DNA of 64,000 nucleotides from Polynucleobacter sp. CS-Odin-A6 (GTDB taxonomy: Bacteria > Pseudomonadota > Gammaproteobacteria > Burkholderiales > Burkholderiaceae). Every line of letters begins with the position of its first letter. Within the stretch, counting starts at the first letter, position 1. Of the stretch, positions 24,387 to 37,132 are shown piece by piece. The translations under genes were made by a program, and so were the position numbers. The stretch spans positions 1-64,000 of the forward strand of contig NZ_JACVPD010000001.1 in the NCBI RefSeq assembly GCF_018882095.1, read 5' to 3'. The notes below the pieces were generated by a model. That model was not told where the DNA came from and ran no database searches. It saw only the letters and a list, made by a program, of their open reading frames with translations.

Positions 24387-26275
24387 TCAGGAACCTCCTT
24401 AGGCCATTTGCCTTCAAGATAAAAATCAAGCGCTTTTCTAGCGATGGGTGCTGCGTACTGCGCACCAAACCCCGCATTTTCAACCACCATCGCGATGACG
24501 ATAGTAGGCTTTTCTGCGGGAGCAAAAGCTATATATAAAGCGTGGTCACGTAAAAATTCTGCAGTAGCACCGTGTTTATATTCTTTGGAATTCAAGCTAA
24601 ATACTTGTGCTGTTCCAGTTTTACCCCCTACTTGATAGCCCGTACCTTTAAAAACAGTAGCTGAAGTTCCTGAGTTATTTACCTCGATCATCGCCTTTTT
24701 AATGATTTCAATATTCTCAGGAACAAGGTCAATCCGATAGCTTTCTTTGGGTGTCGTGAGAGTTCGATTTCTTGTAAAGGGATCTTCAATGGCTTTTACT
24801 AAGTGCGGCTTCATCACAATGCCATTGTTTGCCATATTGGCCATAGCATGTGCCAGTTGTAAAATAGTGAAGGCGTTGTAGCCTTGACCAATCCCTAGAG
24901 AGATTGTTTCGCCCTCGTACCATTTTTGCTGCTCTGGTTTCTTGAAGGTATTTTTCTTCCATTCTGTAGAAGGCAGAACACCTTTTGATTCACCCTGTAA
25001 ATCAATCCCCGTAATTTGACCAAAACCAAATGGCTTCATAAAATCGTACATCATGTTGACGCCCATATCCCGCGCCAACAGATAGTAGTAGGTGTCGCAT
25101 GACTCTACGATAGACTTTTGCATGTCGACAATCCCATGCCCGCCTTTTTTATCATCACGAAAAGTATGATTACCAAAATCAAAATATCCAGGATCGGAAA
25201 TCGTTTGAGACGGGGTACGTTTTTTTGTCTCTAAAGCAGCAAGGGCCATAAATGGTTTATAGGTCGACCCTGGTGGATAGATTCCCTTGAGCGGACGGTT
25301 GTAGAGCGGCTTTTGTGGAGAGTCATTTAATTCTTTCCACGTCACCGAATCAATTCCTTCAACAAAGTCATTGGGGTTAAAGTTTGGCTTAGAGACGAAC
25401 GCTAAAATATCACCGGTTTCCGGCTCGATTGCAACAAATGCCCCACGAAAGTTTCCGTAGAGTTGCTCAACTAAATATTGCAGCTTAATATCGATAGAAA
25501 GAACGATATTTTTTCCTGGCACGGAGGGCGAACTAGAAAGTGTGCGGACGGGTTTACCGCCAGCCGTAATTTCTACTTGATCATATCCCGGTATGCCGCG
25601 AAGAATCGTTTCATAGCTTTGCTCTAAGCCAATCTTTCCTACATATTGAATTCCCGGTAAAAAAGAGGTCTGTAATGCATCAGGATCATCTGCTTTAGAG
25701 TTCTCTATCTCAGCCTGCATGAGCTCTTTATCGCGCTGGGAAACGCGCCCAATATAGCCAATTAAATGTGAGGCAAGTTCGTTGTAGGGATACTCGCGAA
25801 AGCTCCTAGCGCGGATTTCCACCCCTGGGAAGCGGTGACGATTAGCCATAAATCGAGCTGTTTCCGCCTCAGTGAGCATCGACCTGAGTGGAAAAGTACC
25901 CATTTTTCTGGAATCTTCAAGTGATCTTTTGAAATTGCGGCGATCTCTTGGTGAAATCAGCACTACCTGAGAGAGCTCATCGATCAGATCGTCAACATTG
26001 CCGTTGACTTCTTCAGCATTCACATCCAAGGTGAGTGCAGAGTAGTTTCTACCGATCACAATCCCGTTACGATCTATTAATAGACCACGATTGGCTGGTG
26101 CAGGCACAAGTGCAATACGATTGTTTTCAGCGAGGAGTGCGTACTTACCATGACTTACTAGTTGAAGCCATACTAGACGCGTCACTAGCAATAGGAAACA
26201 GAATGTGACAAACAAAGTCGCAATATAAATGCGCTCTTGAAATGAGTCGAGATCGGGTTTTTTAAATGAAACCAT
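24368..26275 (-). CDS. mrdA: Penicillin-binding protein 2 (elongation transpeptidase)
   Basis: A 635-residue class B PBP with one N-terminal TM helix (IATLFVTFCFLLLVTRLVWLQL), a dimerisation/pedestal domain, and a transpeptidase domain. The active-site serine is in YPPGSTYKP (SxxK), the SxN-type motif is VESCDTYYY (S-C-D variant as usual for PBP2), and KTGTAQ is the KTG motif. It cross-links side-wall peptidoglycan with RodA. The end WPKEVPEWKRAP is shared with the overlapping rodA start. Confidence 0.95.
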   Translation of the reverse strand: MVSFKKPDLDSFQERIYIATLFVTFCFLLLVTRLVWLQLVSHGKYALLAENNRIALVPAPANRGLLIDRNGIVIGRNYSALTLDVNAEEVNGNVDDLIDELSQVVLISPRDRRNFKRSLEDSRKMGTFPLRSMLTEAETARFMANRHRFPGVEIRARSFREYPYNELASHLIGYIGRVSQRDKELMQAEIENSKADDPDALQTSFLPGIQYVGKIGLEQSYETILRGIPGYDQVEITAGGKPVRTLSSSPSVPGKNIVLSIDIKLQYLVEQLYGNFRGAFVAIEPETGDILAFVSKPNFNPNDFVEGIDSVTWKELNDSPQKPLYNRPLKGIYPPGSTYKPFMALAALETKKRTPSQTISDPGYFDFGNHTFRDDKKGGHGIVDMQKSIVESCDTYYYLLARDMGVNMMYDFMKPFGFGQITGIDLQGESKGVLPSTEWKKNTFKKPEQQKWYEGETISLGIGQGYNAFTILQLAHAMANMANNGIVMKPHLVKAIEDPFTRNRTLTTPKESYRIDLVPENIEIIKKAMIEVNNSGTSATVFKGTGYQVGGKTGTAQVFSLNSKEYKHGATAEFLRDHALYIAFAPAEKPTIVIAMVVENAGFGAQYAAPIARKALDFYLEGKWPKEVPEWKRAP

Positions 26276-26283
26276 ATCGCTGT

Positions 26284-26808
26284 TTAAATGGGGCGATTAT
26301 GGTCTACGTCAATCGGGCGACGTTGGGGCGAAAGCAAGATGTAAGTTGCCATGGGCCACAATAATGCTTCAATTACTGCTTGAATGGCGCCGGTCAACGC
26401 CCACCAATAAATTTCCCCACTCAACAACCAATGCGCCAAAACTGGGAACAGCGTAACCAATAAGAAGATAGGCAAAAGATGAAGAGCCTGAGTCAGAACA
26501 GATAAAGCAATAATTCTTCGATGCCAAGAGATCGCAAGATAAGCAACCAATGAATAGGTAAAGGCGTGTAGACCCAATATGTCGGAGTTGTGAACATCCA
26601 TTAACAAACCGAGGATAAATGCGATGATCACACCTACATAGCGATGCTGGTGGATATTCCAAAAAACGATACAAATAATGAGCCAGTCTGGTACCCAGCC
26701 GTAGTTGCCAATTGGCAAGAAATTGAATAGCAGCGCACAAAACAAGCTGAGGTAAATAAAAACGGGATTGACTGGGCGCAATATATAGCCGCTTTGAAAA
26801 TCAATCAT
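26284..26808 (-). CDS. mreD: Rod-shape-determining protein MreD
   Basis: A 174-residue inner-membrane protein with about five hydrophobic helices and little else. IDFQSGYILRPVNPVFIYLSL at the start and FILGLLMDVHNSDILGLHAF (the conserved DxxxxxxLG region) match MreD. It is part of the MreBCD elongasome. Its start overlaps the mreC stop by 4 bases and it ends 8 bases before mrdA. Confidence 0.93.
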   Translation of the reverse strand: MIDFQSGYILRPVNPVFIYLSLFCALLFNFLPIGNYGWVPDWLIICIVFWNIHQHRYVGVIIAFILGLLMDVHNSDILGLHAFTYSLVAYLAISWHRRIIALSVLTQALHLLPIFLLVTLFPVLAHWLLSGEIYWWALTGAIQAVIEALLWPMATYILLSPQRRPIDVDHNRPI

Positions 26809-27734
26809 TGCATTCCTCGCGCACGAGTTTGGCGACGACCTGGAGTATTTGTCAGTGGCGCATCAGATTTACTGATTGCAGTAGATGCTTTAGCATCCCA
26901 CTGCGGATCGTAAAGCAGGGCTAAGGCCTGGCGATAGCGATTTACCGGAGCGACCGGGACGCAGAATACGTTTGAAGAGTTTTTATCTGCATTGCGTTCA
27001 ATTCGACTAATAACCGCTACCGCAAAGCCTGGGGGATAAACACCGTCAATTCCAGAGGTGATGAGTACATCACCTACCTCGAGGTCACTAGCCACCGGAA
27101 GATATCGAAGTTCCAGAGGATTGCCCCGCCCCGTTCCAAATACAGCAGCTCTCAAACCATTGCGAGCTACTTGCACAGGGACAGCAAAGTCACGATCTTC
27201 TAGCAATGAAACTTCTGCTGAGCGATCGTAGATGCGAACCACTTGACCCAAGATACCTGAGTCGTTTGCGATAGGATTACCAAGCTTGAGGCCGTCATTG
27301 CTTCCACGATTAACCACAATACGCTGAGAAATCGGATTGGGTGGATTAAATAAAATTTCAACCGGCAATGTTTTGAATGGAGTTTGTTTTTGCAAATCCA
27401 TGAGCTGGCGTAAATTCTGATTTTCTACGAGTAGTAGTTCCGATTGATTCGCAAGCAAAGAGAGTTCTGCTTGACGCACTTTCATTACTTGATTTTCTTT
27501 GTCGAGTGAGCCGCGTGTTGTGAAGTATTCCGAAGTCGCTTCATACACATTTCGCGGCATCATCATCACATACTCTAGTGGACGTAATAACCAGTTGATA
27601 TTATTGCGAATTGGATCGAGCGTTTTAAATCGAAAATCGACCAACATCAATGCGATGCTGATCGATAAACAGACAATGAGTTTTACTAAAGCTGGAACGC
27701 CTTGTCTGAAAAGAGGAGGAGCGCTATGTTGCAA
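26805..27734 (-). CDS. mreC: Rod-shape-determining protein MreC
   Basis: A 309-residue bitopic periplasmic scaffold. One TM helix (ALVKLIVCLSISIALMLVDFR) is followed by a coiled-coil segment (STEYFTTRGSLDKENQVMKVRQAELSLLANQSELL region) and a beta-rich domain with ILFNPPNPISQRIVVNRGSNDGLKLG. The last 25 residues are a Pro/Arg-rich tail. It bridges cytoplasmic MreB to PBP2 and lies 24 bases behind mreB. Confidence 0.94.
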   Translation of the reverse strand: MQHSAPPLFRQGVPALVKLIVCLSISIALMLVDFRFKTLDPIRNNINWLLRPLEYVMMMPRNVYEATSEYFTTRGSLDKENQVMKVRQAELSLLANQSELLLVENQNLRQLMDLQKQTPFKTLPVEILFNPPNPISQRIVVNRGSNDGLKLGNPIANDSGILGQVVRIYDRSAEVSLLEDRDFAVPVQVARNGLRAAVFGTGRGNPLELRYLPVASDLEVGDVLITSGIDGVYPPGFAVAVISRIERNADKNSSNVFCVPVAPVNRYRQALALLYDPQWDAKASTAISKSDAPLTNTPGRRQTRARGMQ

Positions 27735-27758
27735 TACCCTAATCGACGCTTAAGTCAA

Positions 27759-30671
<2,913 letters not shown>

Positions 30672-30672
<1 letters not shown>

Positions 30673-32141
30673 TGCAATGGGAAATCGTGATTGGTCTAGA
30701 GACCCATGCGCAATTACAAACGCAATCAAAAATTTTTAGTGGGGCAAGCACTCGCTTTGGAGCCGGTCCTAATACGCAAGCTTGCGCGGTAGACCTGGCA
30801 CTACCTGGAGCCTTACCAGTATTAAATCGTCAAGCAGTTGAGCATGCCATTCGTTTTGGGTTAGCAGTAGGTGCGAAGATTTCACCGGCGAGCATTTTTG
30901 CGCGTAAGAATTACTTCTATCCTGACTTACCGAAGGGGTATCAAATCAGTCAGATGGAGCTGCCTGTGGTTGTTGGTGGCCAAGTTGAAATTTTGGTTGG
31001 TGACGAAATAAAAGTAGTTGAGCTCACCCGCGCCCACATGGAAGAGGATGCTGGCAAATCAGTTCATGAAGAAGGCTTTCTAGGCCCGCACGGTGAGGCA
31101 TCTAGTGGCATCGACTTAAATCGCGCGGGTACACCTTTGTTAGAAATTGTGACTGAGCCAGTCATGCGCAGCGCTGCTGAAGCGGTAGCTTATGCAAAAG
31201 CGCTACATAGACTAGTGGTCTGGCTTGGGGTATGCGACGGAAATATGCAAGAAGGCTCCTTCCGCTGTGATGCGAACGTTTCTGTTCGTCCATTGGGTCA
31301 AAAAGAATTTGGTACGCGTTGTGAGATTAAGAACTTAAATTCTTTTCGGTTTCTAGAAGAGGCAATTCAGTATGAAGTGCGTCGGCAAATTGAATTAATC
31401 GAGGATGGCGGCAAAGTCATTCAGGAAACCCGTTTGTATGATCCTGATCGTCAAGAAACTCGTAGCATGCGTAGTAAGGAAGACGCAAACGACTATCGCT
31501 ATTTCCCTGATCCTGATTTATTACCAGTCGTGATTGACGACGCTTGGATTGGAGAGGTGCGTAGCAAAATGCCGGCACTTCCTACACAGCTTCGAGAACA
31601 ATGGCAAAGCGAGTTTGGCTTAAGTGCTTACGATGCAGAATTACTTACCCAAGATCGCGATATCGCAACCATATTTGAAGGGTTACTCGCAATTGTTGAT
31701 AAGTCATTAGCAAAGGCAGCGGCTAATCTTATTGCCGGAGAATTTGCCTCAGCACTGAATCGTGCAGGTATTGCCCCGGCAAACGCTCCCTTAAAAGCAA
31801 AGCATTTAGCCCCATTGCTGACGCGTGTTTCTGATGGCACTATATCTAACAAAATCGCAAAAGATATCTTCGCGATTCTGTGGGAGGAGGCCATCACAGG
31901 AGAAGAGATTAGCACCGTTGATCAAGTGATTGATGCTAGAGGGTTAAAGCAAATTAGTGATAGCGGTGAGCTAGAAGCCATGATCGACAAGGTATTGGCT
32001 GCCAATCAGAAATCAGTTGAAGAGTTCCGCTCGGGTAAAGAAAAGGCATTTAATGCTTTGGTGGGCCAGATCATGAAGGCATCTCAGGGCAAGGCGAATC
32101 CGGGCCAGGTAAATGATCTACTTCGCAAAAAGCTAGGCTAA
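30672..32141 (+). CDS. gatB: Glu/Asp-tRNA amidotransferase subunit B
   Basis: A 489-residue kinase/amidotransferase subunit that activates tRNA-bound Glu or Asp. [49 protein letters not shown] and the C-terminal YqeY-like tail ([24 protein letters not shown]) are all typical. Two adjacent ATGs occur; the gagg ribosome-binding site at 30661-30664 favours 30672. Presence of gatCAB implies an indirect route to Gln-tRNA and/or Asn-tRNA. Confidence 0.96.
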
Positions 32142-32167
32142 TCAACCATTAAACAAGAAAGAAATAC

Positions 32168-32842
32168 ATGAGTGCAATTGATCCCAAGCAGGCTGAACAA
32201 GAAGAGTTGGTTGCGGAATGGTTACGAGCTACTCCAGGCTTTTTTGAGCGTTACGCCAATCTCTTAAACGAAGTTCGCTTAAAGCATCCACATGAAGATC
32301 GTGCAATTTCATTGCAAGAGCGTCAGATGACTTTGCTGCGCACACAGAATCAAGAACTCAATCGCCGTTTAAGTGAGATGCTGCACTTTGGTAGCCGCAA
32401 TGATAAAACTCAGCAAAGCTTAGTCGCTTGGCTACTATGTTTGATGCGAGCCAACAGTAAGACAGATGTGGAGTCTGCAGTCACGACTGGTTTGGCTGAA
32501 GTCTTTGAGGTAGAAGCTTCAAAGCTCTTAGCACCCAACGCGGCATTTGGTCCATGGATAGATACGCCTTTGTGCGGCTCGGCTAAGGAGTTGGCCTCTG
32601 CCAGTGTTGATCTGTTGGCAACTCAAGTCAAGATTGATTCTGAATGGCAAAGCATGGTGGCTATTGGCTTGCCATTGGGCAAAAGCATTGGTGTAGCTCA
32701 ATCCCCGGCAGTACTGCTCTTGGCCAGTAAAGATGAAACCCGTTTTACAGCAGACATGGGGGCATTCTATTTACGTCAGATTGCTGAGTTAACCGCTGCA
32801 GCTTTGGATCGCATCCAGGCTTATGAGCCAAACGCCAGCTGA
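32168..32842 (+). CDS. DUF484-family protein
   Basis: A 224-residue protein matching DUF484, a GAF-like domain family. VAEWLRATPGFFERYANLLNEVRLKHPH is the N-terminal signature, followed by a coiled-coil segment (SLQERQMTLLRTQNQELNRRLSEML) and a GAF-like half. In many proteobacteria this gene precedes xerC, as here, where the overlap is 20 bases. Its molecular role is not settled. Confidence 0.9.
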   Translation: MSAIDPKQAEQEELVAEWLRATPGFFERYANLLNEVRLKHPHEDRAISLQERQMTLLRTQNQELNRRLSEMLHFGSRNDKTQQSLVAWLLCLMRANSKTDVESAVTTGLAEVFEVEASKLLAPNAAFGPWIDTPLCGSAKELASASVDLLATQVKIDSEWQSMVAIGLPLGKSIGVAQSPAVLLLASKDETRFTADMGAFYLRQIAELTAAALDRIQAYEPNAS

Positions 32843-33836
32843 ACTTCATCCTCTCATGCAAGAGTATTTGCAGGAGCTGCATGTATTAAGGCAACTCTCG
32901 CCGCATACGCTTAAGGCGTATCGCCTTGATCTAAATGAGCTACAGATATTTGCCGCTGACGATGCTGTTGAATTGCTCAGAGTGAGTAATGCTCATGTGC
33001 GTCGTTGGGCCGGCCGTTTGCATGCAAAAGGAAAATCATCTCGTACCATTGCAAGAGCACTTTCAGCATGGCGAGGTTGGTATGACTGGCTTACCGAGAA
33101 AGATGCGCGGCGTGATGCACAGGCTGGGCGAGCTACCGCGAATCTAGTTGCTAACCCAGTCGACGATGTGAAGGCGCCAAAGCGTTTGAAGTCTTTGCCT
33201 AAAGCACTTTCGGTTGAGCAAGCCATTGCTTTAGTTAGTCAAGCAGTGAAAGAGGCTAAAGAAAGGAAAGATCTGGAGGCGGTTCGTGATGCAGCCATTA
33301 TTGACTTACTCTATTCCTCCGGCCTGCGTTTATCAGAACTCTTGGGTATTGATGTGATGCAGAGCAAAGACCGTCAGCACGAGTCGGCCGGCTGGTTAGA
33401 TTGGGATGCTGCAGAAGTTACCGTTTTAGGTAAAGGCGGAAAACGCCGCTCCGTCCCTATTGGAGTACCTGCTATGGAATCGCTTAAAGCTTGGCGAGAG
33501 ATGCGAGATCAGGCTGAGCTAGCGATAGACTCGATTGCTTTGTTTATTTCAGCAACGGGTGCCCGTTTATCCCCTCGCACCGTTCAGGCACGCCTACGTA
33601 CCCTCGCTATGCGTGCAGGTCTTCCTACCCATGTTCACCCGCATATGATGCGTCATAGCTTCGCCAGCCATGTTTTGCAGTCTTCTCAGGATTTACGTGC
33701 CGTTCAAGAGATGCTGGGGCATGCCAGTATTGCCAGCACTCAGATTTACACTTCTTTAGATTTTCAGCACCTAGCACAAGCATACGATAAAGCCCATCCT
33801 CGAGCAAAGGCTGGTAAAGACTCAGGAACTCGGTAA
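32823..33836 (+). CDS. xerC: Tyrosine recombinase XerC
   Basis: A 337-residue site-specific recombinase that, with XerD, resolves chromosome dimers at dif. The N-terminal SAM-like core-binding domain covers about 1-110. In the catalytic domain, Arg is in SSGLRLSEL, Lys in GKGGKRRSVP, HxxR in HPHMMRHSFASH, His in LGHAS and the Tyr nucleophile in QIYTSLDF. About 25 residues longer than usual, with linker inserts around 120-135 and 195-205. It overlaps the DUF484 gene. Confidence 0.93.
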   Translation: MSQTPAELHPLMQEYLQELHVLRQLSPHTLKAYRLDLNELQIFAADDAVELLRVSNAHVRRWAGRLHAKGKSSRTIARALSAWRGWYDWLTEKDARRDAQAGRATANLVANPVDDVKAPKRLKSLPKALSVEQAIALVSQAVKEAKERKDLEAVRDAAIIDLLYSSGLRLSELLGIDVMQSKDRQHESAGWLDWDAAEVTVLGKGGKRRSVPIGVPAMESLKAWREMRDQAELAIDSIALFISATGARLSPRTVQARLRTLAMRAGLPTHVHPHMMRHSFASHVLQSSQDLRAVQEMLGHASIASTQIYTSLDFQHLAQAYDKAHPRAKAGKDSGTR

Positions 33837-33845
33837 GATGTCAGG

Positions 33846-33861
33846 TTTCCCATTTGGGAAA
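33846..33861 (+). promoter_or_regulatory. Perfect palindrome upstream of the CobW-family gene
   Basis: tttccca-tt-tgggaaa is a 16-base palindrome with 7-bp arms, 30 bases before the ATG of the GTPase gene and 10 bases after the xerC stop. No T-run follows, so a repressor-type operator or an RNA hairpin is more likely than a terminator. It does not look like a classic Zur box. Confidence 0.4.
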
Positions 33862-33890
33862 AGTGGGACTAGATTTTGATAGGATCGATG

Positions 33891-34925
33891 ATGGCGTTAA
33901 TTCCAGTAACAATTCTCACGGGCTTTTTGGGTAGTGGCAAAACCACCTTGCTCAAACATATCCTGACCGAAAACCATGGCAAAAAAATTGCTGTGATTGA
34001 GAACGAGTTTGGCGAAGAGAATATCGATAACGATATCTTGGTTCAAGACAGCCAAGAAAACATTGTGCAAATGAGCAATGGCTGTATTTGCTGCACCATT
34101 CGTGGTGATTTAGTCGAAGCGCTGAATACGCTTTGGGAGCAACGAAAAGATAAAAAGATTCACTTTGAGCGTGTGGTGATTGAGACTACTGGCGTCGCTA
34201 ATCCAGGCCCCGTAGCCCAAACCTTTTTTATGGACGACGATGTTGCAGATCACTATGTCTTAGACGCTGTGGTGACCTTAGTCGATGCCAAGCATGGGCC
34301 GCAGCAACTGACAGAGCATGAAGAAGCGCAGCGCCAAGTTGGCTTTGCGGATCAAATCTTCATCACCAAGACGGATTTGGTGACGCCTGCTGAGGTAGAT
34401 GCTCTCCACAACCGCTTGATGCACATGAATCCCCGCGCGCCGATTCAGGGTATATCTAAGGGGATCGTACCTTTGGATGCGGTATTAGATCTCAAGGGGT
34501 TCAATTTAAACGCCAAGCTCGATATTGACCCTCACTTTTTAGAACAGGATGACCATGGTCACGATCATCATGATCACAGTGACTGCGGTCACGACCACAG
34601 CCATGATCACCATGGTCACGCCGGCCATACAGACCGCATTCAATCCTTCGTTTTTCGTAGTGATAAACCCTTTGATCATAAAAAATTAGAGGACTTCTTA
34701 GCGGGTATTTTGGAGGTCTTTGGAGAGAAGATGTTGCGTTACAAAGGCGTCCTCTATGTGAAGGGTAGTAACCGAAAAGTCGTGTTCCAGGGCGTCCATC
34801 AGATGATGGGGAGCGATTTAGCAGGTTTATGGGGCGCTGAACCCAAGCAAACGCGGATGGTCTTTATTGGCATCGATTTGCCCAAGGACACACTGCTGGC
34901 TGGGCTTGAGGGATGTTTGGTTTAA
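33891..34925 (+). CDS. CobW/COG0523-family G3E GTPase, putative metallochaperone
   Basis: A 344-residue GTPase. Walker A is [11 protein letters not shown], the metal-binding signature is [10 protein letters not shown] (CxCC), and FITKTDLV is the G4 region. Between the GTPase and C-terminal CobW_C domains, around residues 220-250, lies a histidine-rich stretch with about 14 His, a likely metal reservoir. Members deliver or manage zinc or other metals. I chose ATG 33891, 6 bases after agga, over 33888 and the TTG at 33876. The next gene is a DksA lacking most zinc ligands. Confidence 0.9.
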   Translation: MALIPVTILTGFLGSGKTTLLKHILTENHGKKIAVIENEFGEENIDNDILVQDSQENIVQMSNGCICCTIRGDLVEALNTLWEQRKDKKIHFERVVIETTGVANPGPVAQTFFMDDDVADHYVLDAVVTLVDAKHGPQQLTEHEEAQRQVGFADQIFITKTDLVTPAEVDALHNRLMHMNPRAPIQGISKGIVPLDAVLDLKGFNLNAKLDIDPHFLEQDDHGHDHHDHSDCGHDHSHDHHGHAGHTDRIQSFVFRSDKPFDHKKLEDFLAGILEVFGEKMLRYKGVLYVKGSNRKVVFQGVHQMMGSDLAGLWGAEPKQTRMVFIGIDLPKDTLLAGLEGCLV

Positions 34926-35011
34926 GAAATTTAAAGTAAAATCCGACGCCGCAGCTAGTATTGATCAATATTGGTTAAAGCGTAACAAAACTTTGGCAGA
35001 ATGAAGCAATA

Positions 35012-35041
35012 ATGGCTAAATCCATGGAAAGAATGAAATGA
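35012..35041 (+). CDS. Possible 9-residue leader ORF overlapping dksA
   Basis: ATG at 35012 opens MAKSMERMK, ending in a TGA that overlaps the dksA ATG in the form ATGA. This is the geometry of translational coupling. It is preceded by gaag rather than a strong ribosome-binding site, so it may be fortuitous. Confidence 0.25.
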   Translation: MAKSMERMK

Positions 35042-35511
35042 CGGTAAAAACACCAGCAAAATCTTCGGCTACGACAAAAGCAAGTACTAAGGTTCCAAAA
35101 GGCGCGCCTTTAACAGAATCTGAATTGCTTAAGATGTCCGAAAAAGATTATATGAGCGCTGCTCAGTTAGATTTTTTCCGTCAGAAGCTCACGACCTTAA
35201 AGAATGACATTCTGAAAAATGCTTCTCAGACGACAGAGCATCTTCGCGAAAATATTTTAGTTCCCGATCCAGCGGATCGGGCAACGATTGAAGAAGAGCA
35301 TGCTCTTGAACTGCGTACTCGTGATCGTGAGCGTAAGCTGTTGAAAAAAGTAGAGCAGGCCCTAGCCCGCATTGAGTCTGGCGATTACGGCTGGTGCGAG
35401 GAAACTGGCGAACCTATTGGCCTAAACCGTCTGATTGCCCGTCCCACAGCCAACTTATCTCTTGAGGCCCAAGAGCGTAGAGAACTTCGTCAAAAGTTAT
35501 TTGGTGATTAA
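35038..35511 (+). CDS. dksA: RNA polymerase-binding transcription factor DksA, cysteine-poor
   Basis: A 157-residue secondary-channel factor that works with ppGpp in the stringent response. The coiled-coil tip DPADRATIEEE carries the Asp/Asp/Ala residues needed for activity. The C-terminal region is YGWCEETGEPIG followed by ARPTANLSLEAQER: only one of the four zinc-finger cysteines remains, so it probably folds without zinc. The N-terminus is an Ala/Lys/Thr-rich tail of about 25 residues. It lies downstream of a zinc-type COG0523 GTPase gene with 112 bases between. Confidence 0.9.
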   Translation: MTVKTPAKSSATTKASTKVPKGAPLTESELLKMSEKDYMSAAQLDFFRQKLTTLKNDILKNASQTTEHLRENILVPDPADRATIEEEHALELRTRDRERKLLKKVEQALARIESGDYGWCEETGEPIGLNRLIARPTANLSLEAQERRELRQKLFGD

Positions 35512-35538
35512 TTTACTAGGCAGAACATAAAAGTAGTG

Positions 35539-36453
35539 ATGACTAAGCAATTAACTAAGCAATCCCCATCGATTAGCGAAATCCCTCCTTTATTAAAGGC
35601 GGAAATTTTGGCCGAGGCTTTGCCTTATATCCGCGCGTATCACGGTAAAACAATTGTGATCAAGTACGGCGGAAACGCCATGGTTGAAGAGCGCTTGAAA
35701 GAAAGCTTTGCTCGCGACGTTATTTTGCTCAAATTGGTGGGCATGAATCCTGTGGTTGTCCACGGTGGCGGTCCTCAAATCGATGAAGCATTAAAGAAAA
35801 TTGGCAAAGCGGGTACCTTTATTCAGGGGATGCGCGTAACCGATGAAGAAACCATGGAAGTAGTGGAGTGGGTTCTGGGTGGAGAGGTTCAGCAAGACAT
35901 CGTGATGTTGATTAACCACTTTGGGGGTCAGGCTGTTGGCCTGACTGGCAAAGACGGTGGTTTGATTCGCGCCAAGAAAATGTTGGTTGCGGACCAAAAT
36001 AAGACTGGCGCCACGATTGATTTGGGCTTTGTTGGCGAGATCGATGCAATCAATCCCGCGGTGGTAAAAGCCTTGCAAGATGACGCATTCATTCCGGTAA
36101 TTTCCCCTATTGGATTTAGCGAAGAAGGTCAGGCATACAACATTAATGCTGACTTGGTTGCTGGAAAAATGGCAGAAATTTTACATGCAGAGAAATTGGT
36201 CATGATGACGAATATCCCCGGGGTAATGGACAAGAGCGGGACCTTATTAACTGATCTGACAGCGCGTGAGATTGAGGGTTTGTTTGCTGATGGCACAATT
36301 TCTGGTGGCATGTTGCCCAAGATTTCTTCAGCATTAGATGCGGCAAAAAGTGGTGTGAATTCAGTTCATATTATTGACGGACGAATTGAGCACTCTTTAT
36401 TGTTAGAGATTCTGACTGAGCAGGCATTTGGAACGATGATCCGCTCGCGTTAA
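35539..36453 (+). CDS. argB: Acetylglutamate kinase
   Basis: A 304-residue kinase for the second step of arginine synthesis. [13 protein letters not shown] is the phosphate-binding Lys/Gly-rich loop, [17 protein letters not shown] binds substrate, and [18 protein letters not shown] is the C-terminal signature. An N-terminal helix (residues 1-30) of the type seen in arginine-inhibited forms is present, so feedback inhibition is likely but inferred. GTG at 35536 or ATG at 35539 may be used. Confidence 0.95.
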   Translation: MTKQLTKQSPSISEIPPLLKAEILAEALPYIRAYHGKTIVIKYGGNAMVEERLKESFARDVILLKLVGMNPVVVHGGGPQIDEALKKIGKAGTFIQGMRVTDEETMEVVEWVLGGEVQQDIVMLINHFGGQAVGLTGKDGGLIRAKKMLVADQNKTGATIDLGFVGEIDAINPAVVKALQDDAFIPVISPIGFSEEGQAYNINADLVAGKMAEILHAEKLVMMTNIPGVMDKSGTLLTDLTAREIEGLFADGTISGGMLPKISSALDAAKSGVNSVHIIDGRIEHSLLLEILTEQAFGTMIRSR

Positions 36454-36475
36454 GAGTTGAACAAAAGAGATAACT

Positions 36476-37132
36476 ATGCGTGATTCTTTAGACCCCAAGC
36501 CATCAGAAATCGAAGCTAGTGTTGCCGAAGAGGGTAGGCCACGTAAACGCCCGCGTCCAGGCGAGCGTCGCCTCCAGATTTTGCAAGTACTGGCAGAGAT
36601 GTTGCAAAATCCTAAGGGTGAGCGCGTCACCACCGCAGCCTTAGCGGCAAAAATTCAAGTCTCAGAAGCGGCGCTTTATAGACACTTCGCCAGTAAGGCG
36701 CAGATGTTTGAGGGTTTGATTTCATTTATTGAGCAAACTATTTTTGGCCTGATTAATCAGATCAACCAAAAAGAAGAGTCTGGAATTGCCCAAGCACGCG
36801 GTATTTTGCAGATGTTGCTATTCTTCGCTGAAAAGAATCCTGGTATGACACGTGTGCTTTTAGGTGATGCTTTGCTGCAAGAAGACGAGCGCTTGCAAGG
36901 GCGCATTACTCAAGTGTTAGATCGCGTCGAGGCATCCTTAAAGCAGGCTTTACGTATTGCTCAAACTCAGGGTGGTGCTTTGGCAAATGCAAGTCAAGAT
37001 GAGGTGAGTATTCGGGCGGCAATGTTGATGAGTTATGTCTTAGGGCGCTGGTATCGTTTTGCTCGTAGCGGCTTTAAAAAGCTACCTACTGAAGCATCTG
37101 ATATTAGCCTTCGTATTCTTCTTTCAGAATGA
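36476..37132 (+). CDS. slmA: SlmA-type nucleoid occlusion factor (TetR family)
   Basis: A 218-residue TetR-fold protein. The N-terminal [22 protein letters not shown] leads into the helix-turn-helix [31 protein letters not shown], which matches SlmA closely. SlmA binds specific chromosomal sites and blocks FtsZ assembly over DNA. Its stop overlaps the metX start (ATGA), an arrangement that places it in one transcript with methionine genes. The alternative is a diverged TetR regulator of the same operon. Confidence 0.82.
   Translation: MRDSLDPKPSEIEASVAEEGRPRKRPRPGERRLQILQVLAEMLQNPKGERVTTAALAAKIQVSEAALYRHFASKAQMFEGLISFIEQTIFGLINQINQKEESGIAQARGILQMLLFFAEKNPGMTRVLLGDALLQEDERLQGRITQVLDRVEASLKQALRIAQTQGGALANASQDEVSIRAAMLMSYVLGRWYRFARSGFKKLPTEASDISLRILLSE

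Noticed and set aside
33840-33890. Zur box upstream of the CobW-family gene
   Set aside because: The palindrome found does not resemble the known Zur consensus as I remember it; kept only as an unassigned palindrome.
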